From Bisporella sp. PMI_857 (Eukaryota > Ascomycota > Leotiomycetes > Helotiales > Helotiaceae), in NCBI GenBank assembly GCA_021307315.1, contig JAJSPD010000010.1, forward strand, positions 806,001 to 870,000: a stretch of 64,000 nucleotides of DNA, given 5' to 3'. The notes beneath the pieces were generated by a model, which did no database searches, was not told the DNA's origin, and saw nothing but the letters and a program-made list of their open reading frames with translations. Below are positions 32,842 through 44,144 of the stretch, one piece after another (position 1 is the stretch's first letter; each line of letters opens with the position of its first letter). The translations under genes were made by a program, and so were the position numbers.

Positions 32842-34416
32842 TCATAATTTCGACATGGGATATGGGTTCTTCTCGCTCAGTTCTGTTGATCTTTCCCTCA
32901 TTCTCGCTCGCACCTCATCGTGAGTAGATGGCAGCAGCCTCTCAACCTCTAGCGACGCCTCCTGCAAAGTCTTTGACTTGATAAGTCGGCCATTCGTTTT
33001 TATATCTTCGCCCTCGACAACGTGCGTGATGAAGCTCGACCATCTCTGAAAGAATAGTTTGGAACCAGGAAGTGTCCCGAGTACCATTGCAAAGCAATGA
33101 GGCATTGCTTCGTATTGCTCGAAAACGACCGGGACCCCTTGAGTTGCAGCAACTTGGGCGACGAATTTGTCTTCATCTGTCAACAGCTCTGTACCAGTCC
33201 CGATGTACTTTATGTTACATTAGTTTGCCTGGTGTCAAGTGACGCGAAGTGCAGAAAACTTACTATAGGACAGCTTCCTTCCCAAGATTTTGCGGCAAGA
33301 GGGCTTACGAGTGGATGGCATAAAACCTATAAAATTCGGTTATTTGGCCAGGAACGCTAAGGATGACCGAAAAATCGAAGACTGCTACAATAAGATAAAA
33401 CTTACAGCATCTTCAGCGTATATATTCTTTCGAGGAGGGTTAGCAGGCCAGATTGAGCATGGAGGAGGTTGCTGTCGCTCCTCCGCTCCACTGCCTAACG
33501 GTGGAAGATAATCGAACACGCCATTCTTCTTGCACGATTCAGATGAGTATGTCAAATCCGCCCAAGGACTGCATAGCGCGAGTCCTGCTGGCAAATGTAT
33601 CTCGCATTCTTCGCCATTCCATCGTATCTTGTGACCTTGCCGCCGAAGTTCAAGTAGTGTTTGGAGAAGTACGAGACTCAGATTGCCACCGGCGCTATCG
33701 CCGGCGAAGACAATATGCTGAGGGTCCACTGGTTCGTGAAATGCCCCAGGAGGTGGATAGAGGAGAGTAAAATATGAGACCAATGCATCAAGTAATGCGG
33801 CTGGGAATGGATTCTGAGGAGCTAATCGGTATCTGACGCTGAAACATCTTCCTTTTGTGAGTTTTGCCAGCTTCTTGGCCGTTGGCCGGTGAGTGGCTGG
33901 GTCCATCAAGTAGTAAGCGCCACCATGAAAGTATAGCACTGTCGTTTTCGAGGTGATATCCTTCATCATCTCCTGGTACTTCATTTCTTCCGAACACCGC
34001 AACTCATTTGAGTTCTTAGTTGCTCCTGCACGATATCCTGTCCATTCAGCTTCAACTGGAAGCAGCTCTGGTTCCCTATATCCTCCAGACTTATCACCTG
34101 GTTCCTTCAAGCCCTCAATCGCTTTGAAAAGTGCAACCTTAATATTGTCTTCAGAAGGGACAGGCATCGTGGCTCTGCTGACCCATATCCGACCTCTGAT
34201 TTCGGGGCCTCGAAGCGATAGCCTCTGAAGCTTTGATATAGATTCGGGTGGCGAATCGACAATAAAAGACCGGAGGATATCGATAGTAAGAGCAGTACGT
34301 AGATCCCAGTGCTTTGAGTTCTCGTGTAGACCAAGAGTATGATATATGGTTGTCTTCCCCATCAACGGCACCTTGGGCAAGATTGCCTTTATTAGAGGTA
34401 TGGGTGATGTATCCAT
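32842..34416 (-). CDS. alpha/beta-hydrolase fold-3 esterase (HSL-like)
   Basis: Three exons (34416-33406, 33326-33264, 33207-32842; introns 79 and 56 nt) give 479 residues. The first ATG of the frame is at 34416; a longer upstream frame has only a TTG. Hormone-sensitive-lipase family hallmarks are TTVLYFHGGAYYLMDPATH (HGG oxyanion motif), CFSVRYRLAPQNPFPAALLD and HIVFAGDSAGGNLSLVLL (GDSAGG nucleophile). The Asp lies around TELLTDEDKFVAQ and the His is in YEAMPHCFAMVLG. The splices restore EDAVLCHPLVSPLAA and CPIYIGTGTEL. The N-terminal 140 residues form a cap-like region. Substrate cannot be predicted. No biosynthetic cluster genes lie next to it. Confidence 0.85.
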
Positions 34417-34994
34417 ATTGCCATGTAAGCTATCTCGAATCTGGTGTAGAAATTGGATTGACAAGAGACCTATAAAATTTGTATCATGGTGGAAGGTACT
34501 TGACTCAAATATTATACAACAAACTAATCTTGAGAAGAAATGGCCAAGATGTTAAGGTCAATATCAATATCAATTGCCACAGAAAGATACCTCGGCTCCT
34601 GGTTTTTTACCAAATTGTGCCAAAAGATGCCTGGCTCTAAAATAAACACTATACTGGTCACATCTTAGTTGAACGACGGTCGTGTATATATGATAATAAT
34701 TTACAGCGCAGCCATTAGATAATGTATGGAGGCCTATACTATTGAGTATTGGACGCACCACGTATTATATATTATGAATGCCATGCAAGGCTGAGAAAGG
34801 CTGAAATACCAGAAAACTTTCGTACTCTAAGCCTTCTAAAAGAGTAAAAAATTGCCAGTCTGACAACATACGAAGAGAACAATACATTCGCTCCCATGGC
34901 GTTTTCATTAAATCTCGAGACCCGTTCCCAAATGCCAGCCTACGCCACCATATGCAAGTTATCATAATACATCCACGAGCCACGCTTCATTTCT
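34417..34994. other. intergenic
   Basis: Esterase promoter and PEX14 3' flank. A very AT-rich stretch lies at 34480-34780. No supported gene. Confidence 0.5.
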
Positions 34995-36206
34995 TCAACT
35001 ACTTGCGCCATCAACTTCACTTCCTGTATCCGCTGCCTTGACAGAGGTAGCGCTCTTGTTTGCCGCTGCCATCTGCCATGCCGGAATAGCTGCCTTACTT
35101 CCGTATGTACCAGTATTCGCAGTGAAGGGGCTTGCCCTTCCCTGAAGCGAAGCAGTGGCCTCGGTTCCAGATCCTCCACTGACTGTAGCAGGCTTCGGTG
35201 TTACCCCATCGCTTGAGGAAGCTCCATTAACATTGTTGTCCTTAGAGCCTGACACAGATGTGGAACCTCCAGTTGTTCCTGGCCTAGAGAATGTATTGGG
35301 CGAAGGAGCTGTTGGATTCATTCTCTGGCCCATCAAAGTCTTCAAACTCTTCAATTCTGTATTTAACTCCCTTAACCTGATATCGGTGTTTTCTTTTTGT
35401 CCATCGATTGCCTTTGGGATCAAGTCTTTCAATCCTCGGACTTCGTCATTGATGCGTCGGGACTCTTGTTCCCGATCTCGGCTTGCAGTCTTGAGCTCGC
35501 TGATCACTCTCTCCACCTCAGTAAGAGCAGTATCTAGTCGCTCTGTCCGGGTTTGTTCAGCTATCTTAAGAGCCTCTGTATCCTTAGCTAGCTGATCTAT
35601 AAGGGCGAAAGCTTTCTCGAACGAATCATCGATAGCCTGCTTATCTTGCTCTAGCTGTGGTGTCGTTGGCGGCGCAATCATTGGGTATATATAACGCTAA
35701 GAATGTTATTATTGCCACGTCTTAGTATCTAGGGTGATCCAGCAGCATACCTTCGCAACAGTGTATAGTCCATAGCTGACTCCTCCCATAACAGTGGCCA
35801 TAATGAACCAGTCTCTCCAATCTCTTTTTGGAATCTCTGGCGGCGGAGGCTGCTGCCATGGATATTGTTGATAGCCTCCATATGGAGGTACGGGCTGTCT
35901 GGTCACTTGTTGCTGAGGCGCATAGTTTGAATAATTGGGCACAGCTTCGCCGCCTGCTCTTGCCAGCGCAACATCCACTTCCTCCTTCGTCAAATTCTTC
36001 GACTGCAGAAATGCTATCCGATTCTCCAGAGGTGAGGCAGAAACGCTAGGATCCTGAAGGACTAATGAAAGGGTTAGCTTGTATTGATACATGCGCCTTT
36101 AATATTATCTCACATGTAACCTGGCAAGAATTAGCGTTCGTATCTCTCTAAGAATTTCTCTCCTATTACTTACTGCTGAGGCAACAATATCCTCGCGAAT
36201 CGCCAT
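34995..36206 (-). CDS. PEX14: peroxin 14, with a 7-nt exon
   Basis: Pex14 is the peroxisomal membrane docking factor for the PTS receptors Pex5 and Pex7. Exons are 36206-36174, 36120-36114, 36061-35751 and 35696-34995, giving 350 residues. The second exon is 7 nt (GTTACAT on the minus strand). Including it gives MAIREDIVASA-VTFLQDPSV, the conserved Pex14 N-terminal helix; skipping it breaks the frame or forces a poorer sequence. RIAFLQSKNLTKEEVDVALA completes the Pex5-binding domain. A Pro/Gln-rich linker leads to the membrane segment WRDWFIMATVMGGVSYGLYT, then a coiled coil (about 130-230) and a Ser/Thr/Gly-rich tail. It diverges from NDC80 over 309 bp. Confidence 0.92.
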
Positions 36207-36515
36207 GATGAAGGAAAGTCACACTTCTTTGTTCACGCGCTATCATAAAGTGAAGAAAGGTATAACTAGGAGAAACAGGTCTTTGGAAAAGTAGATGGCC
36301 GGGTTGCCGAGGCTGTCACCTGAAGGAGAAAGTAGTCTTGGCAGCACGTGTGGGTCCGTCCACCCATGGCCTATACCCCTGTCACTGGCAACACGCTTTA
36401 ATTTAGCTTTGTTTACACTTCCTGATCTAGATATCAACAGAACCACGATACTGCATCAGCGCATTGCAACAATTTCTAGACGGCTGCCACACACCTATTG
36501 TCAACTGCATCCGCA
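36207..36515. promoter_or_regulatory. bidirectional promoter region, PEX14 / NDC80
   Basis: 309 bp between divergent start codons, with no coding sequence. Confidence 0.5.
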
Positions 36516-38889
36516 ATGTCGCAAGATACCCATCTATTTTCAGTGCGCCGGCCACGGGAGGTAATTGTGTTCTACATGTTGTTGCTGTGGAAGTTGTGGC
36601 TGATCATATTGTAGACTCTCGGTGGCATTAGTTATAACTCAAGCATCCCGCAGCCAGCTTCTGCGATGAAGCGCTCGAACTCATTATCCGGATCAAACAA
36701 TGCGCCATTCACAGCAAGTCATGTACGTTCTATATCTGGATCGCGCGCATCGCTCGCACCTCCTCGACCTAGTCAACCGCTCTTTCAACAACGGTCCTCG
36801 TCAGGAACAAATTTAGCTGATATGGGAATGTCGTCGGTCAAGAGAACTTCCTTTCAGAACAATAGCGATCGCAAAAGCTATGCGCCAGGAAATATGGGCA
36901 GACCTTCACAAGATAGCGTTGAGAGGCGAAGCAGTGTATACAGATCGCGTGCTTCAGCGAATGGGCCAACACCTCACCAAAGCTTCTTTCAACAAGCGCC
37001 TCAACCTGCAGGGGCCCCGGCTGATCCCCGACCGCTGAGAGATCGCAACTATCAGAAGAACATTGGACAAGAACTTTTGGATTATATGGCTGCCAACAAC
37101 TTTGAAATGGACATGAAAGTGACGCTTGGCCAGAACATGGTTAAATCACCAACAGGAAAGGACTTCACCTACATGTTTCAGTGGTTGTATCGCCGAATCG
37201 ATCCAAGCTACAGATTTCAGAAGAGTATTGATCAAGAAGTGCCTCCCATTCTTCAACAACTAAGATACCCATATCACAAATCGATAACTAAGAGCTCACT
37301 GGCGGCTGTCGGTTCTGCAAATTCGTGGCATCTCTTTCTTGGTCTTCTTCATTGGATGATGCAGCTCGCTCAGATGTTGGACGGATATAGCAACAACCAA
37401 TATGACCAAGCATGTGTTGAGAACGGCATCGATGTGCCCTCGGATCGAGTGGTCTTCAGATTTCTCAGCGGCGCCTACCAGACTTGGCTAGCTATGGATG
37501 AAGATGCGGATGATGATGATCAGGACAGAATCCTTGCACCACATGTTGATGCCATGGCACAAGAATTTGATAGGTCCAACGCGAAATACTTGGACGAAAT
37601 GCACATTCTTGATGCAGAGCATGAAAGGTTGCAAAAGGAAATCGAGACTCTTGAAAAATCTGGATCGGACGTCGCTAAACTGGACCGTGAGTTTAAAATC
37701 ATGGAGGACGACAAGATCAAATTCGAAGAGTTTGATAATCTCATGAATCAAAAGTCACAGAAGTATGAGGCACGCGTTCAATTCCTACAGGAGGAGCTGA
37801 GTAAAGTTTTACTAGAGCTTAAAGAGGCCGACAACGAACGAGCGAGTCTACAAAAAGCGGTTGATGATCAAGGTATCAGCATGGCTGATATCGACCGCAT
37901 GAACTCAGAAAGGGAACGACTTCAAAAAGGCGTCGAATCTACGTCTCTTAGGCTAGAGGAGGTCAAGAAGAAGGTGGCCGAGAAGGAGGTCGAGGCCAGT
38001 CGCAAGCTAGATGAGCTGGAACGTCTGGTAGACAGGTACAACAGCTTGGGATACCAGATCGGTCTTATTCCTAACACCGCAATAAATGCCAAAGGCAAAG
38101 ACTACGAGTTACAGGTTGTCGTTAACGAAGGCCCAAATTTCTCATCTTCTCAAATGGGAGCGTCCAATTCTGGTGGAAGCCCAGACAGCGACAGGCTTCT
38201 GGCCGATCCTGTCACTGGCTACCAGCCGGCACACATACTCAATCTAGATCTCAGGGGTCAAGTCAAAACTAGCTTCCTCGGTCTCAGAAAAGAAATTTCC
38301 GAAAGACGGACTGTTGCCATGGACGAGATGATGAAACATCATGATCTCTTGGATGGGATCAAAGAAGCCATCGAGGACAAGAAGGGTGAGGTTGAGGCAC
38401 TCGAGCACCGTGTGAGAGCGGCTGAAGAGGAATATGAGAAAACCAAGGAGGTATTTGGAACCTCCCTGATTGAATTGAATGACCCGCGGCTAAATTTTCA
38501 CAGGTCACCACAACTCAAAAGTTAGCTTCCGACGCTCAAATTGAGAAGACAGAAAAGGAGCTGGCCAAGATGAGAGCTGGTCTGACAGAGTCTGTACAAT
38601 TGATGGAGCAACGAGAAATGAACACCAACATAGAGTATGTAAATTTAACAAAATTAGGGAGTTGTTATACTAAGCAAATGACAGATATGAGCAGCTCACT
38701 CTTCGTGCAAATTCTCTTCGAGAAGAGTTACACACCGAAATTGAGAAGATGCTTAATGATATAATCAAGTTCAAGGTTCATATTCAGAAGAATCTCGAGG
38801 ACTATGAAGGCTTCGTTGTTGACGAAGTGGAGCACGAACTTGGTGACGATGGTACAACGGAGGATACCCAGGATGTAGATATGCAATGA
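36516..38889 (+). CDS. NDC80: kinetochore protein NDC80/HEC1
   Basis: Ndc80 binds microtubules at the outer kinetochore with Nuf2, Spc24 and Spc25. Exons are 36516-36560, 36654-38450, 38504-38634 and 38685-38889 (introns 93, 53, 50 nt), giving 725 residues. Exon 1 supplies [15 protein letters not shown] and the second exon continues [15 protein letters not shown]; the Met at 36666 inside exon 2 is therefore internal. The basic Ser-rich tail precedes the calponin-homology domain (about 130-250: [56 protein letters not shown]). A long coiled coil follows, with a break around 490-540. The late introns restore [20 protein letters not shown]. It ends [11 protein letters not shown]. Confidence 0.95.
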
Positions 38890-39432
38890 CAGGTACAGAA
38901 TTGTTTCGTGTAAATTTGCGTTTAGATGCCCATGGTGTTTGATGGTATGATTACGAGGCGTTGGGAGGCTTTGTTCTGGAGGACTACCCGAGATGAGAAT
39001 AATGAGATATGACTGTCTAACACGTCTTTTGAAGTTTAGAAATCTAATGTGTGATTTTTATTGAATCCAGCCCAGATATACCGAGTACAATGTTTAAGTA
39101 TGCTAAGAAGGCAAAGAGAGGCTCAAGGCGTTGTACAAGCCAGGCTCGTGCCAAGCTTCTCCGCGTCTGGTGATCACCAACCAATTTTCAAGGCGATGGC
39201 GAGCTTGATTTCAGCTTGATTTCAGCATTTCCTCTTTCCCCTCGCCATCGGGAGAGTAAATTTATCACCACAAGGCTGAAGTTACAACCCTCAGATTTGA
39301 GGCTATTCACTAGCGCATCCTCCAACCGAGGGAGGGTCTGTTGATAGGTGATAAGAGTTTGCGCACGCCAGCCAGCCTCTTCAATCTACACTACCAGACC
39401 TCAAAGTCTTCAAACTATCCAACAACGCCAGC
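38890..39432. other. intergenic
   Basis: NDC80 3' flank and promoter of the SR-type gene. An 11-bp unit AGCTTGATTTC is repeated twice in tandem near 39202-39223. No gene. Confidence 0.5.
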
Positions 39433-41016
39433 ATGACGGAGGTATCATCTACTAGGTTATACCTAGGCAATCTCCCTCGCACTGGTATGCAATCCTTCTT
39501 ACGATGCTGCCGTGGATTTGGAGGTCCCGGCAGATGAGCCCCAACAACTTCAACTTGAAGAACCAGGACTGACAGCTTCGCAGCGACAAAGTCCGATGTC
39601 GAGGCACACTTCAATACGCATGGTACGGGAGAAATTACTGAGATCAAGCTCATGAATGGATTTGGATTCATCGAGTACAAAGATGCCATGGATGCCCGAG
39701 ATGTTGTTCCTGGTATACCATTTCGACTCTTCCTGGCCAACCCATTCTAACAACTTGGCAGCCTTCCACGGTTCTGACTTCATGGGTGAACGCCTCACCG
39801 TCCAATTCGCTCGTGGCACGCGCCAACGTGATACATTTGCGACCCAAGAGCGTGTTCCTCCTCGCCCCAGACGCACCCCTCATCGCATGCAAATCTCTGG
39901 CCTTCCTGGAGAGACCAGCTGGCAGGTCTGTACTCCCCATTCCTTCTCCCGGACTCTTGGATCTCAAAACATGCTCTTTGGATTCTGATCAACATATTGC
40001 GACCCCTACACTCTATACAAAATAATATATTCAAGTCCTGGTGGCCTCAAGCCCTGCGCTGGTTCACAGTACCAGTGTGATGTGCTAGTGCAATTGCCTG
40101 AGCAGCCTAGGACGTGATGGAATTTTCAACCTGTGCCGGCCTTTCTTATCCTTGTCTCGACTTCTTTCTGCTTAGTTCTCTTGCCCTCTTCATATCTGGA
40201 TAGCGGGTGCTCTGCGCAGTATGGATCTATGGACCATGTATCTTAAAACCGGACTTGTTTTACCAATTACTTGGAGGCAACAATCATGGCAATCAAAATC
40301 TACAAACCTGGGCAACGACTTACATGGACTCTGGATATAGGACCTCAAAGACTTCGCACGTCAATCTAGCCTCGATGTCGTTTATTCGGAGACTGGTCGC
40401 GACCGTGATGGCAGAGGGTCAGTATCCCACCTCCATATATTGAGTATACATTGGGGCTAACGTACTTAGAAGCTTTGTTGAGTTCGAGACCGCAGCTGAC
40501 CTAAAGACCGCAGTCGAGAAGCTAGATGGTCGTGAGTTCAAAGGCGCAACCGTTCACTGCGTCGCTGATGTATGTCCTACCGTTTCACACAAGAGCTAAG
40601 CCGCTAACATGGAAAAGACTCAACCTGATATTCCTCGTAATGACCGCGGCCGTTCTCGCTCTCCAGGATCAGGACGCCGTCAATACCAGGATGATTATCG
40701 AGGTGGACGCGGCCCACGAGGTTATAGCCCGCGCCGTGATGATTACCGGGACAGAAGCCCTCCTCCACGCCGCTACTATGACGACGATCGCGGTAGATAT
40801 CGGTCTCCCCCAAGAGCCAGAGGCCCTCCTATTGATGATTATCCACCCCCACGCCGTGGCGCTGGTTTTGATGATCCATATCGTCGGGACTACCCACCTG
40901 CCGACCCATACGTTAATGGACATGGTAGACCACCACCAAGAGACTATCCTCCAAGAGATTATCCTCCAAGGGATAATGGATATGCTGACTACGATCGCCG
41001 TGGTCGCTACTGGTGA
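39433..41016 (+). CDS. SR-type RNA-binding protein with two RRMs
   Basis: Six exons (39433-39484, 39584-39712, 39762-39925, 40341-40417, 40470-40569, 40618-41016) give 306 residues. RRM1 starts TRLYLGNLPRTATKSDVEAH and includes GFGFIEYKDAMDARDVV and ERLTVQFARG. RRM2 starts RMQISGLPGETSWQ|DLKDFA and includes GSFVEFETAADLKTAVEKL and GATVHCVAD. The tail is Arg/Asp/Tyr/Pro-rich with SRSPGSGRR, DYRDRSPPPRRY and a PPRDY triplicate. The layout resembles fission yeast Srp2 and budding yeast Npl3-type SR proteins that act in splicing and mRNA export. The third intron is 415 nt, about eight times the window's norm, and splits RRM2. Confidence 0.87.
39926..40340 (+). other. unusually long (415 nt) intron of the SR-type gene
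   Basis: Donor GTCTGT (weak) and acceptor GGATATAG join SWQ to DLKDFARQ in phase 0. Other introns of this gene are 48-99 nt. Long introns in SR-protein genes often hold autoregulatory cassette exons; here that is inference. Confidence 0.6.
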
Positions 41017-42703
41017 GCAATGCCATATAATGCTGTTAGATTCTCCAACTAATATTACTAGATTGTAAATGAGAATGACACGACACTTTCCTTACGTTTG
41101 GAGATGTTGGTGGTCTCTCTTCAATGATCTTGGTAGTTCTCTTTACCATAAGGTGAACGATTACGATGAGGTTATGGTTTTCATTATCTGGGAATGGAGG
41201 GCCAAGGTGGACATGTTGATTGAGCAAAAGTAGTGCATTTTAGTCGTTCACTCGTTTATGCGGATCTCGAGTGTATTACTAAGGGCATGAGGGTCACATT
41301 AATGGTCAATTAGTCAGTTCTATGCGCAGCTTCTACGTAAAATAGCAATGAGTCTCTTGCAAAATCTTGATTTGTTCCAAGTCGGTATTATAATGTCGGT
41401 CCCTCTGCAACCTGAATCATAATATACAAACAGAAATCCTCAATCTTCTTCTACCCCTCTTGAATACCTAGGACAACGCGGCCCAAGAATCATAGTGACA
41501 ACAAAATGATAGTTACAAGACGTGAGTACGAGACTCATTGTTCCTAGGCATCCCCAGAAAAGTCACCGGAGTACCAAGGTCGTGCAAAGGCAACTAAATT
41601 GAGCCTTACGAGCGCCTGTAGGTTTTAGACCAACCACAAATTACGAGACAAGTATTTATTAGACAAAAAGTTTGTTGCATGTCGATAAACAGCCGGCAAG
41701 TCCGAGATACATGAAAGCACGTGGTAAGAACTTAAAAGTGACCTGTGGAAGACGCCAGCTATGCATGACTGGAAGTGATTATATAGTACAATATTAATAT
41801 ATGAATATCCTAACCTAAGACCACTGAAAATGGATGATTGGTCATTTAGATTCAGAATCTTCCGCTCTTTGCTTCATCTTCAACCTCAACAAGCTTGGTT
41901 TGGGACAACTTGGAGTTCGTCCACCATCCCCTTTTTTCTCATAAAATCGATTGCAGCAATCGTAAAGTGCATCAACTTGAGACCGACACTTGGCCTCGTT
42001 GTAGGAGTTTTTTGTCAAGCAAGCTTGGAGGTTTCATCAGCGTTATTCTAGTCTTGGTGGCTCTAGACGAAGTTTTGGTTATAAGAACTCGCCTTGTATT
42101 GCACACTGTAAAGTAGGTTAGTCATATCCAAAGTAGGTTACAGTAACATACTGCTCTCGAATGACAAGAAGGATCATTATCTAAATCGTCGTTGGCAGTA
42201 GATGATGTCTGTATAGTATCAGCTTTGTTCTATCAAAGGATAAAGTAGAATAAAAGGCAACTGTTGAACGTAGGATACCATTTTCACTTCTTAAAAAGAC
42301 AGAATGAAGGATTTCTCAAGTATGGTCCATCTATGAGCCTTAAATTGGCTTATTCACGCGCTTATTATTCATATTGCCACTTAGGTCGGAGGTGAAGTCA
42401 AGAAATAAATCGAACATCCTCGCTAGGCAACGACAACCAATCAGCGCGCCGTGTTTGCTACCACTTTAAAAGCGCAGTTGCTACACCACTTCCTCCCACC
42501 ATACTCTACTTCTCCAACACAACTCTAGGGCGCGACATATTTACGCAAGCCTCATCTCCAAATACAAAGCGACAAACCGGTAGGTATTTTGTATCAGCTG
42601 CCTTTCTGCTGATCTGCACGAGCACCACTAACCACAACCCCGCGTCAGCCTCCTCATCCCACGTTCACGTCACCTTTCAACCACCAAATACCACCACCGC
42701 AGT
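41017..42703. other. long intergenic region
   Basis: About 1.7 kb between the SR-type gene and SUMO, with no supported gene. Frames of 60-75 codons at 41830-42116 overlap each other in different frames and look random. The right 250 bp are pyrimidine-rich and CCACC-rich, as expected for the leader of a strongly expressed gene. A 5'UTR intron is possible (GTAGGT near 42580, CAG near 42649). Confidence 0.5.
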
Positions 42704-43056
42704 ATGTCTGACAACGGAGCTCCTCCAGAGCCACAAGAGAAGCCTGAGGGTGCCTCCGAGCACTTGAACATCAAAGTTACGGACAATAATAATGAGGTTT
42801 TCTTCAAAATCAAGCGCACAACCCAACTCAAGAAGCTGATGGATGCCTTCTGTGAACGACAAGGCAAGAGCCCGAATTCCGTTCGCTTCCTGTTCGATGG
42901 CTCCCGTGTCCAAGCGACTGATAGCCCAGATACTGTAAGTTCTCAACTCTGTCATCTCCTCTAGATCAGATCATAAGACTCACCATCTCAAAGCTTGACA
43001 TGAATGACGGTGATACCCTCGAGGTTCATCAGGAGCAAATCGGGGGCGGTGTCTGA
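42704..43056 (+). CDS. SMT3: SUMO (Smt3/Pmt3)
   Basis: The small ubiquitin-like modifier is attached to lysines of nuclear proteins. Exon 1 is 42704-42934 and exon 2 is 42994-43056 (intron 59 nt), giving 97 residues. After a short disordered Pro/Glu-rich N-terminus the beta-grasp fold begins SEHLNIKVTDNNNEVFFKIK. KKLMDAFCERQGKSPNSVRF and LFDGSRVQATDSPDT follow, and the splice adds LDMNDGDTLEVHQEQIGGGV. Maturation by a Ulp protease after the first two Gly of GGGV would expose the Gly-Gly C-terminus and remove two residues. The gene is intact and the intron position splits the fold late. Confidence 0.95.
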
Positions 43057-43682
43057 GAGGCCTAGCACTCTATGCGCACCACCTGCGGTTCGCTACATCT
43101 GATTTGGAGGAGCGCATTGTGACCGGGTTGGGGATATGGGCACGGGATGAGTGACACATTTGCATTTGGGAATTTGTTCTTCTGGTCTGGTCTGCTTTCA
43201 ACGGAAGTCTTTTTTCATTCTCAAGACACGGCGTGAAAGGCGTCAAGATCTCATACATGGCACAATATGTGCTTCGAGAGACATGGGGGCCTGGCTGTTA
43301 GGAAGAACTCGTGTCTCTGCAATGGACCAAATCTACCTCGCCTTCATCACACGTTTGGCTTCCTTCGGTTTCTATCAAATCTGATACGTCTGATGGGCTG
43401 TTCGATTGTACTTTGTGAAATTTTTGGCAAAATTGATGATACAGCGATACAAGTGTATCAGCTAGATGAGAATATCCATGTCTTTCTAGGCTCCATGCTT
43501 GCCAACACCCTCCAAAATCCCAATTCCACGAACCACATACCATCCATAACGCCCCAGTAAATGCTTCGTATCCAAAACTACTTGCATATCAAGTCAACCA
43601 GGTACAACCAAGCCACCATCCTGCTTTCCTGTCCTAAACCTTTCGCTCAATCCAGCAGCAATTTCCTGCAGGATATCAGAGA
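43057..43682. other. convergent intergenic region
   Basis: SUMO 3' flank and 3' flank of the charged hypothetical. No supported gene. Confidence 0.5.
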
Positions 43683-44144
43683 TCAATCCTCCCAAACACC
43701 CCTCTTAGCTCTCTCTCTCTCCTCCTCCTCCCGCCTTTCCCTTTCTCTCTCCGCCTCCCGCCTCTTAATCTCCTTTTCCTTCAACGCCCTATCATAGGCC
43801 CTTTGCTCCTCCGTCCTCTTTGGCGCTTTAACCCCCAACGCCCCCGCAATCAATCTCTTAGCCACCGCATCCGTCTTATCTGGCCGACTTCCCCCTCCCC
43901 TCTCCCTCTCTCGCGACTCGGGACGGTATCCAAAAGGTGCGTCGAAGCCCGTCTGCGAACTGTTGTATGATGGGGAGATCGGGGTTGGCGGTGGCGCGGA
44001 GGGAAAGGAAGATTGTTGCGCAATCGGCGTTTCGGGTACGTCGTTATCATCTTCCCACGAGTCGGGGACCGCGCCGCTGGCGGCCTTGGAGGAGGATTTG
44101 GGGTCGATGGAGAGCTTGTTCATTGTTGAGTCTAGTGGCGGCAT
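43683..44144 (-). CDS. charged hypothetical protein with C-terminal coiled coil
   Basis: A single-exon 153-residue protein with ATG at 44144; a second Met lies seven codons in. The N-terminal half is acidic, Ser/Pro-rich and disordered (SWEDDNDVPETPIAQQSSFP). A conserved-looking segment DAVAKRLIAGALGVKAPKRT follows, then a strongly charged helix rich in Glu/Arg (EREREREEEERER type). The end is AKRGVWED. I do not recognise the family by name. Convergent with SUMO, 626 bp apart. Likely nuclear or cytosolic; no catalytic motif. Confidence 0.6.
   Translation of the reverse strand: MPPLDSTMNKLSIDPKSSSKAASGAVPDSWEDDNDVPETPIAQQSSFPSAPPPTPISPSYNSSQTGFDAPFGYRPESRERERGGGSRPDKTDAVAKRLIAGALGVKAPKRTEEQRAYDRALKEKEIKRREAERERERREEEERERAKRGVWED

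Noticed and set aside
34417..34464. 16-codon N-terminal extension of the esterase
   Set aside because: It begins with TTG on the minus strand; the first ATG in frame is at 34416.
36666..38525. 619-codon frame as the complete NDC80 gene
   Set aside because: Its start is internal, since a 45-nt upstream exon gives the family N-terminus, and its end is intronic; two further exons complete the coiled coil.
42535..43056. SUMO plus neighbouring charged protein as a functional pair
   Set aside because: They are convergent and separated by 626 bp; nothing in the sequence links their functions.
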